Assembly: GCA_003513845.1 (NCBI GenBank)
Contig: DOTB01000011.1
Coordinates: 1 to 57,239, forward strand
From: Candidatus Atribacteria bacterium
GTDB taxonomy: Bacteria; Atribacterota; Phoenicimicrobiia; Phoenicimicrobiales; Phoenicimicrobiaceae
Length of the DNA: 57,239 bases
Direction of reading: 5' to 3'
This document shows, one piece after another, positions 25,290 to 33,426 of the stretch; positions within the stretch are counted from its first letter, which is position 1; each line of letters starts with the position of its first letter. Position numbers and translations under genes: made by a program. The notes beneath the pieces are model-generated. The model saw nothing but the letters and a program-made list of their open reading frames with translations. It was not told where the DNA came from and ran no database searches.

Positions 25290-26294
25290 TTGAAAATAAT
25301 TATCATAGGAGCAGGAAAAGTCGGTTGTCAAATAGCTAAAACTCTATCTTCAGAAAGTCATGACGTAATATTAATTGAAAAAGATAATACAGTTCGACAA
25401 TCTGCTCAAAATAGTTTAGATGTACTCACTATTTTAGGTAAAGGAGCCAATGTTCATACTTTAGAAGAATCAGGAATCAAACAAGCAGATATGTTAATTG
25501 CAGTAACTAATAGCGATAAGGCAAATATACTTGCCTGTATGACGGCTAAACAATATAGTGTTCCCAAAAAGGTTGCTCGAATTAGAAATATTGAATATAT
25601 TCATAATAATGCCTTGTCTAGGGAACAGCTAGGAATAGACTTTGTTATTAATCCTGAAATAGCTACAGCTAAACAAATAGTTAAATTACTTAAATCTCCC
25701 ATAAATGTTGCTCAGGCAGAAAGCTTTGCTGGAGGAAAAATGCAACTTCTCGAACTTAAAATCGAAGAAGATTTTTCTTTTATTAACCAAAGACTAAAGG
25801 ATATTAAATTTGAATATCCTATATTAGTGGCTGCTATCTTTAGAAAAGATAAAATAATTATCCCTGATGGAGAAGAAAAAATAGTTTTAGGTGATAATTT
25901 ATATGTTTTAATCGAAAAAGATAATCTCCTGCATTTAAAAGAATTTTACAAGCTGATACATCCTCAAGCAGTTACTCCTATCAGATTGGGAGATAAAGTA
26001 ATTTCTGAAGATGTGATACGCAATATTACCGGATTTTTCTTTCTATATATCTTAATTTTTGTAATTTGTACTTTTATAATGTCTTTGTTAAGATTGGATA
26101 TATTAAGTGCTATGGCTTCAGTTGCCGCTACTTTAGGAAATGTAGGACCAGGCCTCGGTTTGGTTGGACCAGCCCAGAATTATGCTTTTATACCACCCTT
26201 GGGGAAAATTACTTTGATTCTCTGTATGCTATTGGGTAGATTAGAAATATATACTGTATTAATTCTGGTTGTTCCAGAATTCTGGCGGAAATAA
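25290..26294 (+). CDS. TrkA-TrkH hybrid: RCK potassium regulator fused to the C-terminal quarter of TrkH
   Basis: I start at TTG 25290 because GGAGTG lies six bases upstream and the product then begins MKIIIIGAGKVG like TrkA (a GTG at 25281 is in frame). Numbering from that GTG, residues 1-130 are an RCK_N domain with GAGKVG and acidic LIEKD; 145-215 are an RCK_C domain. At about 218-222 it changes into TrkH: EFYKLIHPQAVTPIRLG, helix FFFLYILIFVICTFIM, filter segment GNVGPGLGLVGP and MLLGRLEIYTVLILVVPEFW to the end. Only the fourth TrkH repeat is present, so it cannot form a channel alone. An ancestral trkA-trkH pair with an in-frame deletion of about 1.1 kb would explain it. Confidence 0.9.
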   Translation: MKIIIIGAGKVGCQIAKTLSSESHDVILIEKDNTVRQSAQNSLDVLTILGKGANVHTLEESGIKQADMLIAVTNSDKANILACMTAKQYSVPKKVARIRNIEYIHNNALSREQLGIDFVINPEIATAKQIVKLLKSPINVAQAESFAGGKMQLLELKIEEDFSFINQRLKDIKFEYPILVAAIFRKDKIIIPDGEEKIVLGDNLYVLIEKDNLLHLKEFYKLIHPQAVTPIRLGDKVISEDVIRNITGFFFLYILIFVICTFIMSLLRLDILSAMASVAATLGNVGPGLGLVGPAQNYAFIPPLGKITLILCMLLGRLEIYTVLILVVPEFWRK

Positions 26295-26369
26295 ATTAAT
26301 CAGTCGTTAATATATCGTATCGAGTATTGTGTATCGAGTATCGCCTTAAGAAAATCAGGATTAAGAATT

Positions 26370-26445
26370 AGGGGCAGGATGTATCGTACCCTACAAGTGG
26401 CATTAGATGATAAAATGATGAGAGCACAATTCATTGTGCCCCTAA
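26370..26445. repeat. Palindrome doublet upstream of ktrB
   Basis: First half GGGGCAGGATGTATCGTACCC (26371-26391, imperfect), second half AGAGCACAATTCATTGTGCC with CC following (26421-26442), about 30 bases apart. The order GATGTATC then AATTCATT is the same as at 8446/8496. Confidence 0.7.
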
Positions 26446-26497
26446 ATATAATTACAATTAAATTAAAATTTAAAATTTAAAAAATGAGGTAAGCAAA

Positions 26498-27841
26498 ATT
26501 ACATCACCGGTTAAAATAATAAAAGAAGAAAAATTATCACCACCTCAGGTCTTACTATTAGGATTTCTGACAGTAATTATCATAGGGACTATACTTCTTA
26601 ACCTGCCTGCTGCTTCCAGCACAGGTAAGAGTGTCGGTTTTATTAATGCCCTTTTCACTGCCACTTCTGCCACCTGTGTTACCGGATTAATTGTTTTAGA
26701 CACCGGGAAGGATTTCTCTACTTTTGGGCAATTAATCATTCTAATACTTTTGCAATGTGGTGGATTAGGGATAATGACTATGTCCACTATGTTTGCCTTT
26801 TTAATGGGTAAAAAAATCTCTTTAAGGCAAAGATTAATAATGCAAGAATCCTTAAATCAATTTTCTATTGGCGGTTTAGTTCGCTTAGCCAAATATATTT
26901 TGATATTTACTGTAATTATCGAAGGTGTAGGGGCAACTATTCTGTTCTTTTGCTGGCAAAGATTTTATTCACCTATCAAGGCATTATACCTGGGAGTCTT
27001 TCATTCTATCTCTGCCTTTTGTAATGCTGGATTTTCTCTCTTCTCAGATAGTATAATGCGTTATAAAGGAGATTTAACCATTAACCTGACTTTTATGGCT
27101 CTAATTATATTAGGAGGAATTGGATTTTTGGTGTTATTAGAACTTTTTCAATACGGGAAAAACGGCACTCTTTCTTTGCACGCCAAATTAGCTTTAAAAA
27201 TCAGTCTCATACTTATTCTAATCGGTTTTATAGGTATATACCTTATAGAATCTAACAATCCTTTTACTCTGAGTAATCTTAATCTTTCAGAAAAGATATA
27301 TGGTTCAATCTTCCAATCAGTTACTGCCCGTACTGCAGGTTTTAATACTGTACATATTGGGAGTATGTTAAATCCTACCCTATTTTTAATTATAATATTA
27401 ATGTTCATAGGGGCTTCTCCAGGTTCTACTGGTGGAGGAGTCAAAACCACTACCTTTGGCTTACTTATATTATATGTTTGGTCTTCCTTAACCGGGAAGG
27501 AAGGAATAAATCTTTTTAAGAGGAGAGTTTCTCCTGATATAATTCCTAAAGCACTAACTGTTATTACCCTTTCCCTCGCCCTGGTTATCATTATGACCAT
27601 TCTATTATCCTATGTAGAAGGAAAGGATTTCATAAAAATTTTATTTGAAGTTGTTTCTGCTTTTGGCACAGTAGGATTATCAACAGGCATCACTCCATCT
27701 CTGAGTGTAGCTGGAAAAATTATAATTATCATCACAATGTTTAGTGGGAGAGTTGGGCCTCTGGGTCTGGCTTTATCATTGATTCAAGGACGAGAACCAG
27801 AAGTAATTAAATATCCTGAAGAGAAGGTTATGGTAGGATGA
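26498..27841 (+). CDS. ktrB: KtrB/TrkH-type potassium channel subunit, apparent ATT start
   Basis: Homology starts well before the first in-frame ATG/GTG/TTG (TTG near 26735): KLSPPQVLLLGFLTVIIIGTILLNLPAASS is the normal KtrB N-terminus. The frame is open back past 26498, where ATT follows GAGGT by seven bases; I take this ATT as the start, giving 447 residues, the family length. All four pore segments are present with their filter glycines: TSATCVTGL, SAFCNAGF, TARTAGFNT and SAFGTVGLSTG. It forms the Na- or H-coupled potassium channel that works with the KtrA ring encoded downstream. The hybrid gene lies 203 bases upstream across a palindrome doublet. Confidence 0.88.
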   Translation: MTSPVKIIKEEKLSPPQVLLLGFLTVIIIGTILLNLPAASSTGKSVGFINALFTATSATCVTGLIVLDTGKDFSTFGQLIILILLQCGGLGIMTMSTMFAFLMGKKISLRQRLIMQESLNQFSIGGLVRLAKYILIFTVIIEGVGATILFFCWQRFYSPIKALYLGVFHSISAFCNAGFSLFSDSIMRYKGDLTINLTFMALIILGGIGFLVLLELFQYGKNGTLSLHAKLALKISLILILIGFIGIYLIESNNPFTLSNLNLSEKIYGSIFQSVTARTAGFNTVHIGSMLNPTLFLIIILMFIGASPGSTGGGVKTTTFGLLILYVWSSLTGKEGINLFKRRVSPDIIPKALTVITLSLALVIIMTILLSYVEGKDFIKILFEVVSAFGTVGLSTGITPSLSVAGKIIIIITMFSGRVGPLGLALSLIQGREPEVIKYPEEKVMVG

Positions 27842-28210
27842 AAATAAATTGACCAATTAGCCAATCTACCAATTCACCAATTGCCTTACATAGTAGTTTA
27901 CCTGTTTACCGGTTAGCTAGTTGCCCGGTCAATTTAGACGTTAGTGGGACAGGCTAGGTGAAGACAGCAAAGGCTTGTCGTAGAAATAAGGTAGGGGTTC
28001 TATTTATCGAACCGGCAAGAAATCGGGGCGGATAAATCCGCCCCCTACCCAAAAATAAGAATAATGATATAATAATGTAATAATAAACTAACAGTTGAAA
28101 ACCCGATAACCGTAAACTTACAATTCGCAACTATAAACCCGTAATCTGTAATTTTAATTGGTGAATTGGCAAATTGGTCAATTGGTCAATTTTATAAGGA
28201 GGTAATTTTC
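27842..28210. other. Repeat-filled spacer between ktrB and ktrA
   Basis: No gene. A run of ACCAATT/CCAATT units (27851-27884) is mirrored by AATTGGT units (28156-28191), so the two ends can pair. Between them lie a palindrome doublet (27991-28048) and degenerate simple sequence (ACTAACAGTTGAAAACCCGATAACC). Confidence 0.6.
27991..28048. repeat. Palindrome doublet with GGCG and GTTC arms
   Basis: GGTTCTATTTATCGAACC (27995-28012, one mismatch) followed by the perfect GGGGCGGATAAATCCGCCCC (28025-28044), flanked by GTAGG and CCTAC. Confidence 0.8.
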
Positions 28211-28867
28211 GTGAAACAATTTATAGTTCTCGGTTTAGGCAGATTTGGTTCAGCAGTAGCCACCACCTTAGCAGAAATGGGATATGAAGTCCTGGGGGTA
28301 GATACTGATGTTGAAAGAGTAAATGATCTAAAAAATAAAATTACTGAAGTTGTTCAGGCAGATATTTCTGATGAAAAGGTATTGACCGAACTAGGGGCAA
28401 AAAATTTTGACGCAGCAATTGTAGGAGTCGGCTCAAATTTAGAATCGAGTATCTTGACCACAATTATATTAAAAGAGATGGGAATAAAATATATTATCGC
28501 TAAAGCCCAAAATAATTTTCATGCAAAAGTTTTAGAAAAGATAGGAGTAGATAAAATAGTATTTCCCGAAAGAGATATGGGAATAAGAATTGCTCGGAGT
28601 TTAATTACTCCCAATATAAAGGATTATATAGAACTGGAACCTGATTATAGTGTTATTGAGATTGAAGCCCCCTCTAATTTTGAAGATAAAACTTTAAGTG
28701 AATTAGACTTACGAAATAAATATGGAATAAACGTTTTGGCTATTAAAAGAGATAATAACTTCAATATCTCCCCTCATGCAAAAGATGTAATAAAAAAAGG
28801 AGATTTTTTAATCGTAATAGGAGAGACTGAAAAAATTACTAAATTAGTCAATAATTCTAACAAATAA
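28211..28867 (+). CDS. ktrA: KtrA/TrkA-type RCK regulatory subunit
   Basis: The start is GTG 28211 with AAGGAGG 8 bases upstream; a longer frame from 28166 is repeat-derived. The 218-residue protein has an RCK_N domain (FIVLGLGRFGSAVATTLAEMGYEVLGVDTD, with GLGRFG for nucleotide binding and an acidic residue at the end of strand 2) and an RCK_C domain (about 135-218: YSVIEIEAPSNFEDKTLSELDLRNKYGINVLAIKR). KtrA octamers gate KtrB in response to ATP/ADP, and RCK_C domains of this type can bind c-di-AMP. It is followed after 20 bases by the HPP gene. Confidence 0.93.
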   Translation: MKQFIVLGLGRFGSAVATTLAEMGYEVLGVDTDVERVNDLKNKITEVVQADISDEKVLTELGAKNFDAAIVGVGSNLESSILTTIILKEMGIKYIIAKAQNNFHAKVLEKIGVDKIVFPERDMGIRIARSLITPNIKDYIELEPDYSVIEIEAPSNFEDKTLSELDLRNKYGINVLAIKRDNNFNISPHAKDVIKKGDFLIVIGETEKITKLVNNSNK

Positions 28868-28887
28868 ATTAAAAATATTATTAAAAG

Positions 28888-29394
28888 ATGTATTTATTCG
28901 ATAAAAAATTCAAAAAAAATTTTTATTTTTATATTGTTCAAAGCATATTAGCCACTCTTTCTTTGGTAATAATTTTTTATTTATTAAATATATTCACCCA
29001 TACTGCTGTTGTTGCCTCTTTGGGAGCAACTACTTTCATAATCTTTGCTATGCCTAATTATACTACTGCTCAACCAAGGAAAGTTACAGGGGGACATCTA
29101 ATCGGCATTATAATTGGAATTTTTTGCCTGCACCTTTCTTCTTTAAATTTTATAACCGATATTCTTTTTATTTCTAAAGAAATGATAGAAGTAATCATCC
29201 CAGCTCTATCTGTAGGGTTATCCATATTTATAATGGTTATTACTAATACCGAACATCCTCCCGCAGCAGGTACTTCCCTGGGAATAGTTGTACAAGGTTG
29301 GAATTATTCAACTATACTTATCATCCTGATAACTGTAATCATCTTATCTATTATCAAATATCTATTAAAATCCTGGCTAAAAGATTTAGTTTAA
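28888..29394 (+). CDS. HPP-family integral membrane protein
   Basis: A 168-residue protein with four to five hydrophobic segments and the family signature TNTEHPPAAGTSLGIVVQGW (about 129-148), plus VASLGATTFIIFAMPNYTTAQPRKVTGGHLIG in the first half. HPP proteins are small membrane proteins; a plant and cyanobacterial member transports nitrite, others are uncharacterised. Its place directly after ktrA suggests cotranscription with the potassium genes, perhaps as an ion channel or exporter, but that is inference. The Shine-Dalgarno is weak. Confidence 0.85.
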   Translation: MYLFDKKFKKNFYFYIVQSILATLSLVIIFYLLNIFTHTAVVASLGATTFIIFAMPNYTTAQPRKVTGGHLIGIIIGIFCLHLSSLNFITDILFISKEMIEVIIPALSVGLSIFIMVITNTEHPPAAGTSLGIVVQGWNYSTILIILITVIILSIIKYLLKSWLKDLV

Positions 29395-29402
29395 CATCCT
29401 TT

Positions 29403-29422
29403 GGGCACGATTCATCGTGCCC
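29403..29422. repeat. Intergenic palindrome, family copy
   Basis: GGGCACGATTCATCGTGCCC followed by CCTAC; centre GATTCATC. It begins 9 bases after the stop of the HPP gene. Confidence 0.8.
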
Positions 29423-29478
29423 CTACATTACCACTCTGTTTACTTTTTGAAATGAATAACAAAAGGCAGAGGGATTTA

Positions 29479-29510
29479 AGGGGAGTTTACCCCCCTGACA
29501 ATCTGGTTAA
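29479..29510. repeat. GATTGTCAGG element, fourth copy (minus orientation)
   Basis: Reverse complement reads TTAACCAGATTGTCAGGGGG followed by GTAAACTCCCC, containing the GGGG/CCCC mini-hairpin seen in the other copies. Confidence 0.5.
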
Positions 29511-29804
29511 TCTAACTCGGTGATGTATGGTAAATAATAATTTATTTGTATTTTTTAACATCTTATTATATAATATTTTATAAGAAATTACCCTGCTTAA
29601 AACTATCTATTTTAATCTTACCATTATATTAATTATAAAGGAGTTCCTATCCTTTTTACCTATCTTAGAATTGGCACACTACATAAAATCATATTATTTT
29701 ATCTTTAAGATAAGGTACCCAAAAGAGAAATATTCTATAAAGAATAGTCGTAAAAAATAATTAACTCTTCAGAAAAATATAAATGGATGAAAGGAGTTGA
29801 ATGT

Positions 29805-30923
29805 ATGATAAAAAATATTTTATTTGTCTATAACCAGGTAAGCAAAAGAAAACGTAAAGGGATCTTTAGAGAGTGTATCGCCATTGAAGAAGTAGACGCT
29901 ATCCGTCAGGCCTTGATAGAGACTAATAACCATATTCTATCTTTAGACCTTTTCACCCCAGAACAATTAGATGAATTTGTAAACAGACATCAACCAATTA
30001 ATCTTGCTTTTGTTCTGGCAGAAGGATATAAAGGTATCCCCCACACCCTGTATAGTGGGCATGGTGCAGCAATGGTCCGCAAACAGTTAAATAAATATCA
30101 AATTCCTTGTAATTTTTCTAATATTGAAAGTATGGAAATCTGTCGAAATAAAGACCTTACTTATACAAAACTAAGAGAAAAAAATATCCTGGTTCCTGAC
30201 CATTTTATATTTGACACTCACTCTCGATTTAATAAGATAAAAATACTCCATCAAATTGAAAAAATTGGCTTCCCTTTAATGGTAAAACCAGCGGGCGGTG
30301 GAGATAGTATAGGCATTACTCCCAAATCGGTAGTACACAACCTACAAGAAATAAAGAACAGATTTCTATGTTTAAAAAAAGAACTAGGGCCTGAAAAACT
30401 AATAATCGAAAAATACTTACCGGGAAGAGAATATACCGTTGGAGTCTTAGGTGGGGAATATAAAAAATATATATTACCGATTATCGGTTTTCCTGAAGAC
30501 CATGGCATCAGATATACTTCCACTAAAAATAAAGAGTATAAAATGCGGGATAGATTTGAAATAATATATCAGGATGATGAAAGATTTAAAAAACTTGCCC
30601 AGATAGCAATAAATACTTTTGATGCCGTGGGAGCCAGCGATGTTATTAGAATTGACTTTAAGGAAGATGAATATGGAAATATTTACGTTATAGATGTAAA
30701 TAGTACCCCTGCCCTCTCCCGAAGTGGTTCATTTACTTTTATGGCAAGCAAGGTAGGGCTAACCCACAGCCAATTAATAAAATTAATTTTTTATGAAAGT
30801 GTAATTCGACATAATTTAGCCCCCACTTATTTTTTGGAAGAGATTGTTTCTCGGATTCAGGCAAAACTTGCTACTTACCATACCTATAAAGATGATGAAG
30901 ATGTAGAAATGGCTTTAATTTAA
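29805..30923 (+). CDS. D-alanine-D-alanine ligase-like ATP-grasp enzyme
   Basis: I start at ATG 29805, preceded by AAAGGAG at 8 bases; an upstream ATG at 29787 overlaps that site. About 372 residues with an ATP-grasp fold: MVKPAGGGDSIGI (glycine-rich loop), LIIEKYLPGREYTVGVLGG, and the metal-binding C-terminal VIRIDFKEDEYGNIYVIDVNSTPALS with the Asp, Glu/Asp and Asn ligands. The layout matches Ddl-type ligases, but the N-terminal domain (VYNQVSKRKRKGIFRECIAIEEVDAIRQAL) and the C-terminal extension of about 60 residues are unlike standard Ddl. It may join amino acids other than D-Ala; peptidoglycan role not proven. Confidence 0.8.
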   Translation: MIKNILFVYNQVSKRKRKGIFRECIAIEEVDAIRQALIETNNHILSLDLFTPEQLDEFVNRHQPINLAFVLAEGYKGIPHTLYSGHGAAMVRKQLNKYQIPCNFSNIESMEICRNKDLTYTKLREKNILVPDHFIFDTHSRFNKIKILHQIEKIGFPLMVKPAGGGDSIGITPKSVVHNLQEIKNRFLCLKKELGPEKLIIEKYLPGREYTVGVLGGEYKKYILPIIGFPEDHGIRYTSTKNKEYKMRDRFEIIYQDDERFKKLAQIAINTFDAVGASDVIRIDFKEDEYGNIYVIDVNSTPALSRSGSFTFMASKVGLTHSQLIKLIFYESVIRHNLAPTYFLEEIVSRIQAKLATYHTYKDDEDVEMALI

Positions 30924-30939
30924 TAATCATCTATTGGTA

Positions 30940-30970
30940 ATAAAAAGAGGCGGTATAAAAACGCCTCTTC
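30940..30970 (-). terminator. Terminator between the ligase and ogt genes
   Basis: GAGGCG (30947-30952) pairs with CGCCTC (30962-30967). On the minus strand it is followed by TTTTTATTA, so it mainly serves ogt; on the plus strand the T-run is short. Confidence 0.65.
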
Positions 30971-31021
30971 CCTATTCCCCGTTACTTGTTTTTATGAGCA
31001 CATGTTTCATGGGGATGAGTT

Positions 31022-31585
31022 TCACCGAGTCTGCTCCTGCAAAAGCAGGAGAACTGCAGATTCTAAATTTATCATCTTCTTTTTCAAAGCAACTCCTTCT
31101 TTTCCAGAAAAACCACCTAGCATACCATTGCTTTTTATTACCCGATGACAGGGAATAATCAGTGGTATAGGATTATTCCTCATAACATTTCCCACTGCCC
31201 GATAGGCTCGGGGATAACCAGCGGTCTGAGCCACCCATTTATAACTTCTGGTTTTTCCATAAGGAATTTTTCTAGCGGTTTGTAAAATTTTCTTCTGAAA
31301 ATCTGTATAATTATCTAAATTCAACTGACAGTCCGAAAAATCAACCTTCTTACCCACAAAGTAATCCTTAATCTTGTGAATTAAATCCATAAAATCTCCA
31401 TTTTCTTCTTCAATATTGCTTATATTACTGATGTTGTCGCTATTAAAATTTTTTCCTAATTCAAAAACAACATCTTCTTTTCTTTGTTCGGGCAAAACTA
31501 AAACCCGTAAGCCCTTCTGGTCAGCCGTAAACCCTGCCCATCCCCAGGCAGTTAAAAAAATAGTGTACCTAAAAATACTTTCCAA
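31022..31585 (-). CDS. ogt: Methylated-DNA-protein-cysteine methyltransferase
   Basis: The 187-residue protein carries the active-site motif IPCHRV (acceptor Cys in IIPCHRVI), preceded by the helix-turn-helix part KILQTARKIPYGKTRSYKWVA and followed by LGGFSGKEGVALKKKMINLE. It removes alkyl groups from O6-alkylguanine in one irreversible step. The last dozen residues (AVLLLLQEQTR) are encoded by a hairpin repeat (CTGCTCCTGCAAAAGCAGGAG) at 31029-31052, so the native C-terminus has been altered. The N-terminal domain is divergent. Confidence 0.93.
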   Translation of the reverse strand: MESIFRYTIFLTAWGWAGFTADQKGLRVLVLPEQRKEDVVFELGKNFNSDNISNISNIEEENGDFMDLIHKIKDYFVGKKVDFSDCQLNLDNYTDFQKKILQTARKIPYGKTRSYKWVAQTAGYPRAYRAVGNVMRNNPIPLIIPCHRVIKSNGMLGGFSGKEGVALKKKMINLESAVLLLLQEQTR

Positions 31586-31811
31586 GGTATATTCTCCCCT
31601 CCTTTTGTCTTATGGTTGATTTTATTATATAATTTAATTAGTCGTGAGTACAAGTATAGTGTATCGAGTTTCGAGTATATCGCCAAGAAATCTATAATTC
31701 AAAACTTTAAACTCTTTTTTAATTTTTAATTTTGAGCTATGGTTTTGCGTTTTGTGCTTTTCGTTTTATCTATATAATACAATAAATTTAAAAATCAGGA
31801 CAGTATTAATT

Positions 31812-32609
31812 ATGTTAAAAAATATAAATGTCTTGCTGTTAGCAGGTGGAAAAACCAAAATAAGCCTTAGAAAATTTACCGGAAAAGAAAATAAAGCTTT
31901 AATCAAAATAATTCCTCAAGGCAAACCCATGATTCTTCAAGTAACTAATACATTTAAAAAATCTAAATATATTGATAGAATCATAGTAGCAGGCCCTGAT
32001 GAAGTGCAAAGATTAGTTAAAGATATGGTTGACCTAACTATTCCTGACAGTCAAACTATTATAGATACTTTAAAATCAGGAACTCAATTATTACAAAAGG
32101 ACCCTCTCGTCTTAATTTCCACCTGTGATATCCCACTAATAAATGAAAAACATATCGATTACTTTATAAAAGAATGTTATAAATTCCCTGGTTTTGACCT
32201 CTATTATCCTATAATTGAGAAGGAAATATACCAAAAATCCTACCCCTTTCCAGAATTAAGAAGGGTATATGCTAATCTCTTTGAAGGATCGTTTACCGGA
32301 GGAAATATCTCTTTAGTAAATCCTCAAATTATCACTAAGTTTGAAGAGACAATTAACCAATTTATCTATTTTAGAAAACACCCTCTAAAAATGGCTCGGC
32401 TATTAGGTCCGCAAATTGCCTTGAAATATTTAAGAAAATATCTATCTGTCAGAGACTTAGAAAAGAAATTTTCAGAGTTATTCGCAGGATTCAAGGGGAA
32501 AGCTATCTCCTCTCCTCCCGAAATTGCTTTAGATATTGATAAATCTATGCAGTTAGAAAAAATTAGAGAAATAATTGCAGAAAAAAGATTCACCAGGACT
32601 TTTTTATAA
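31812..32609 (+). CDS. Nucleotidyltransferase family protein (MobA/IspD-like GT-A fold)
   Basis: The start is taken at ATG 31812, where homology begins (NVLLLAGGKT); the frame extends to 31752 in simple-repeat sequence. About 265 residues. The N-terminal nucleotide-binding motif LLAGGKTKISLRKFTGKENKALI is a variant of LAGGxxxRxG...K, and VLISTCDIPLINEKHI holds the metal-binding Asp (TCDIPL). Such enzymes transfer NMP to sugar phosphates or cofactors. The C-terminal part (about 150-265) is not recognised. The GGG motif lacks the usual G-x-R-x-G spacing, so specificity is open. Confidence 0.75.
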   Translation: MLKNINVLLLAGGKTKISLRKFTGKENKALIKIIPQGKPMILQVTNTFKKSKYIDRIIVAGPDEVQRLVKDMVDLTIPDSQTIIDTLKSGTQLLQKDPLVLISTCDIPLINEKHIDYFIKECYKFPGFDLYYPIIEKEIYQKSYPFPELRRVYANLFEGSFTGGNISLVNPQIITKFEETINQFIYFRKHPLKMARLLGPQIALKYLRKYLSVRDLEKKFSELFAGFKGKAISSPPEIALDIDKSMQLEKIREIIAEKRFTRTFL

Positions 32610-32631
32610 TTGAAATATATTGTAAAATTTT

Positions 32632-33192
32632 CTATATTTTACTCTTTATTCCATAAAAACGGCCACCGTATTTTCCAGTTATAAGATAAGAAGCAATAAA
32701 AGCTTTACGGTCATATTCCATAGAAATATCCCTTACTTTAGGGAAATGGCTTCTTTCGCATATAACCTGCAAGACCTGAACTTCACCATCTTTGCCATAT
32801 CCCATAGTACGGGTAACTCCAAAGCCTTCATCTCGAAGTCTCTGTTCAATCTCCTGCCACTTAGTCCTGGAGATAATCCCTACTGAAATTATTTCTTTAG
32901 ATACTTTATCTGCTATATAGATACCTCCAATATTTCCTACTGCAAAACCACCGCAATAGGCCAAGACATTAAACCAATTACCAATATCCTGGAGTACTTT
33001 GCTTACAATTAAAATAAATATCAAGACTTCAAAAAAACCAAGTATCCCGGCAATAAGCTTTTTTCTTCTTACTATCATCTGCACTCGAAAAGTACCTAAG
33101 GTCACATCTATTACCCGGGACAAGAAAATAATTCCTGCTCCTAAATAGACATTCGAATCCATCACTCGGGCAATTAATTCCGTTATATCCAT
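32632..33192 (-). CDS. UPF0316 membrane protein (DUF5698/DUF2179)
   Basis: The 186-residue protein matches UPF0316 (YebE-like): three hydrophobic helices in the first 110 residues with LSRVIDVTLGTFRVQMIVRRKKLIAGILGFFEVLIFILIVSKVL, followed by a soluble DUF2179 domain (GFGVTRTMGYGKDGEVQVLQVICERSHFPKV...DRKAFIASY). DUF2179 domains occur in YitT-type proteins and are thought to sense ligands. Function unknown. The stop lies 22 bases from the convergent nucleotidyltransferase gene. Confidence 0.9.
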   Translation of the reverse strand: MDITELIARVMDSNVYLGAGIIFLSRVIDVTLGTFRVQMIVRRKKLIAGILGFFEVLIFILIVSKVLQDIGNWFNVLAYCGGFAVGNIGGIYIADKVSKEIISVGIISRTKWQEIEQRLRDEGFGVTRTMGYGKDGEVQVLQVICERSHFPKVRDISMEYDRKAFIASYLITGKYGGRFYGIKSKI

Positions 33193-33358
33193 TCTCTCCC
33201 CCTCCTTATCTTTGATTAAATTTAGAAAGTTTCTGTTTATTTCTAAATCAGAGGCAATTATAATACATACAAACTAATTATTCAACTATCTTTAAAAAAT
33301 TTCAAATTTTATTTTATAATATTATGATTGTGACTCAAAAAGTAGACAAAATAGTAAG

Positions 33359-33382
33359 GTAGGGGAACGATGCATCGTGCCC
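33359..33382. repeat. Intergenic palindrome, family copy
   Basis: GTAGGGGAACGATGCATCGT followed by GCCC; one arm has AAC opposite GTG. Flanked on the left by TGATTGTGACTCAAAAAGTA, the left-end sequence of the composite repeat. Confidence 0.7.
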
Positions 33383-33426
33383 ACAGGAGAAACGCGCTAA
33401 CCAAATATTAACAACTAAATAAAAAA

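Larger units (their letters stand above)
29395..29804. other. Spacer before the ATP-grasp ligase gene
   Basis: It contains one palindrome (29403-29422) and a minus-oriented GATTGTCAGG element (29479-29510). The remainder (29520-29790) is AT-rich with no recognised motif. Confidence 0.5.

Noticed and set aside
26735..27841. ktrB starting at an internal TTG near 26735
   Set aside because: This would remove the first two membrane segments and the first pore filter (TSATCVTGL), which are clearly encoded upstream in the same frame.
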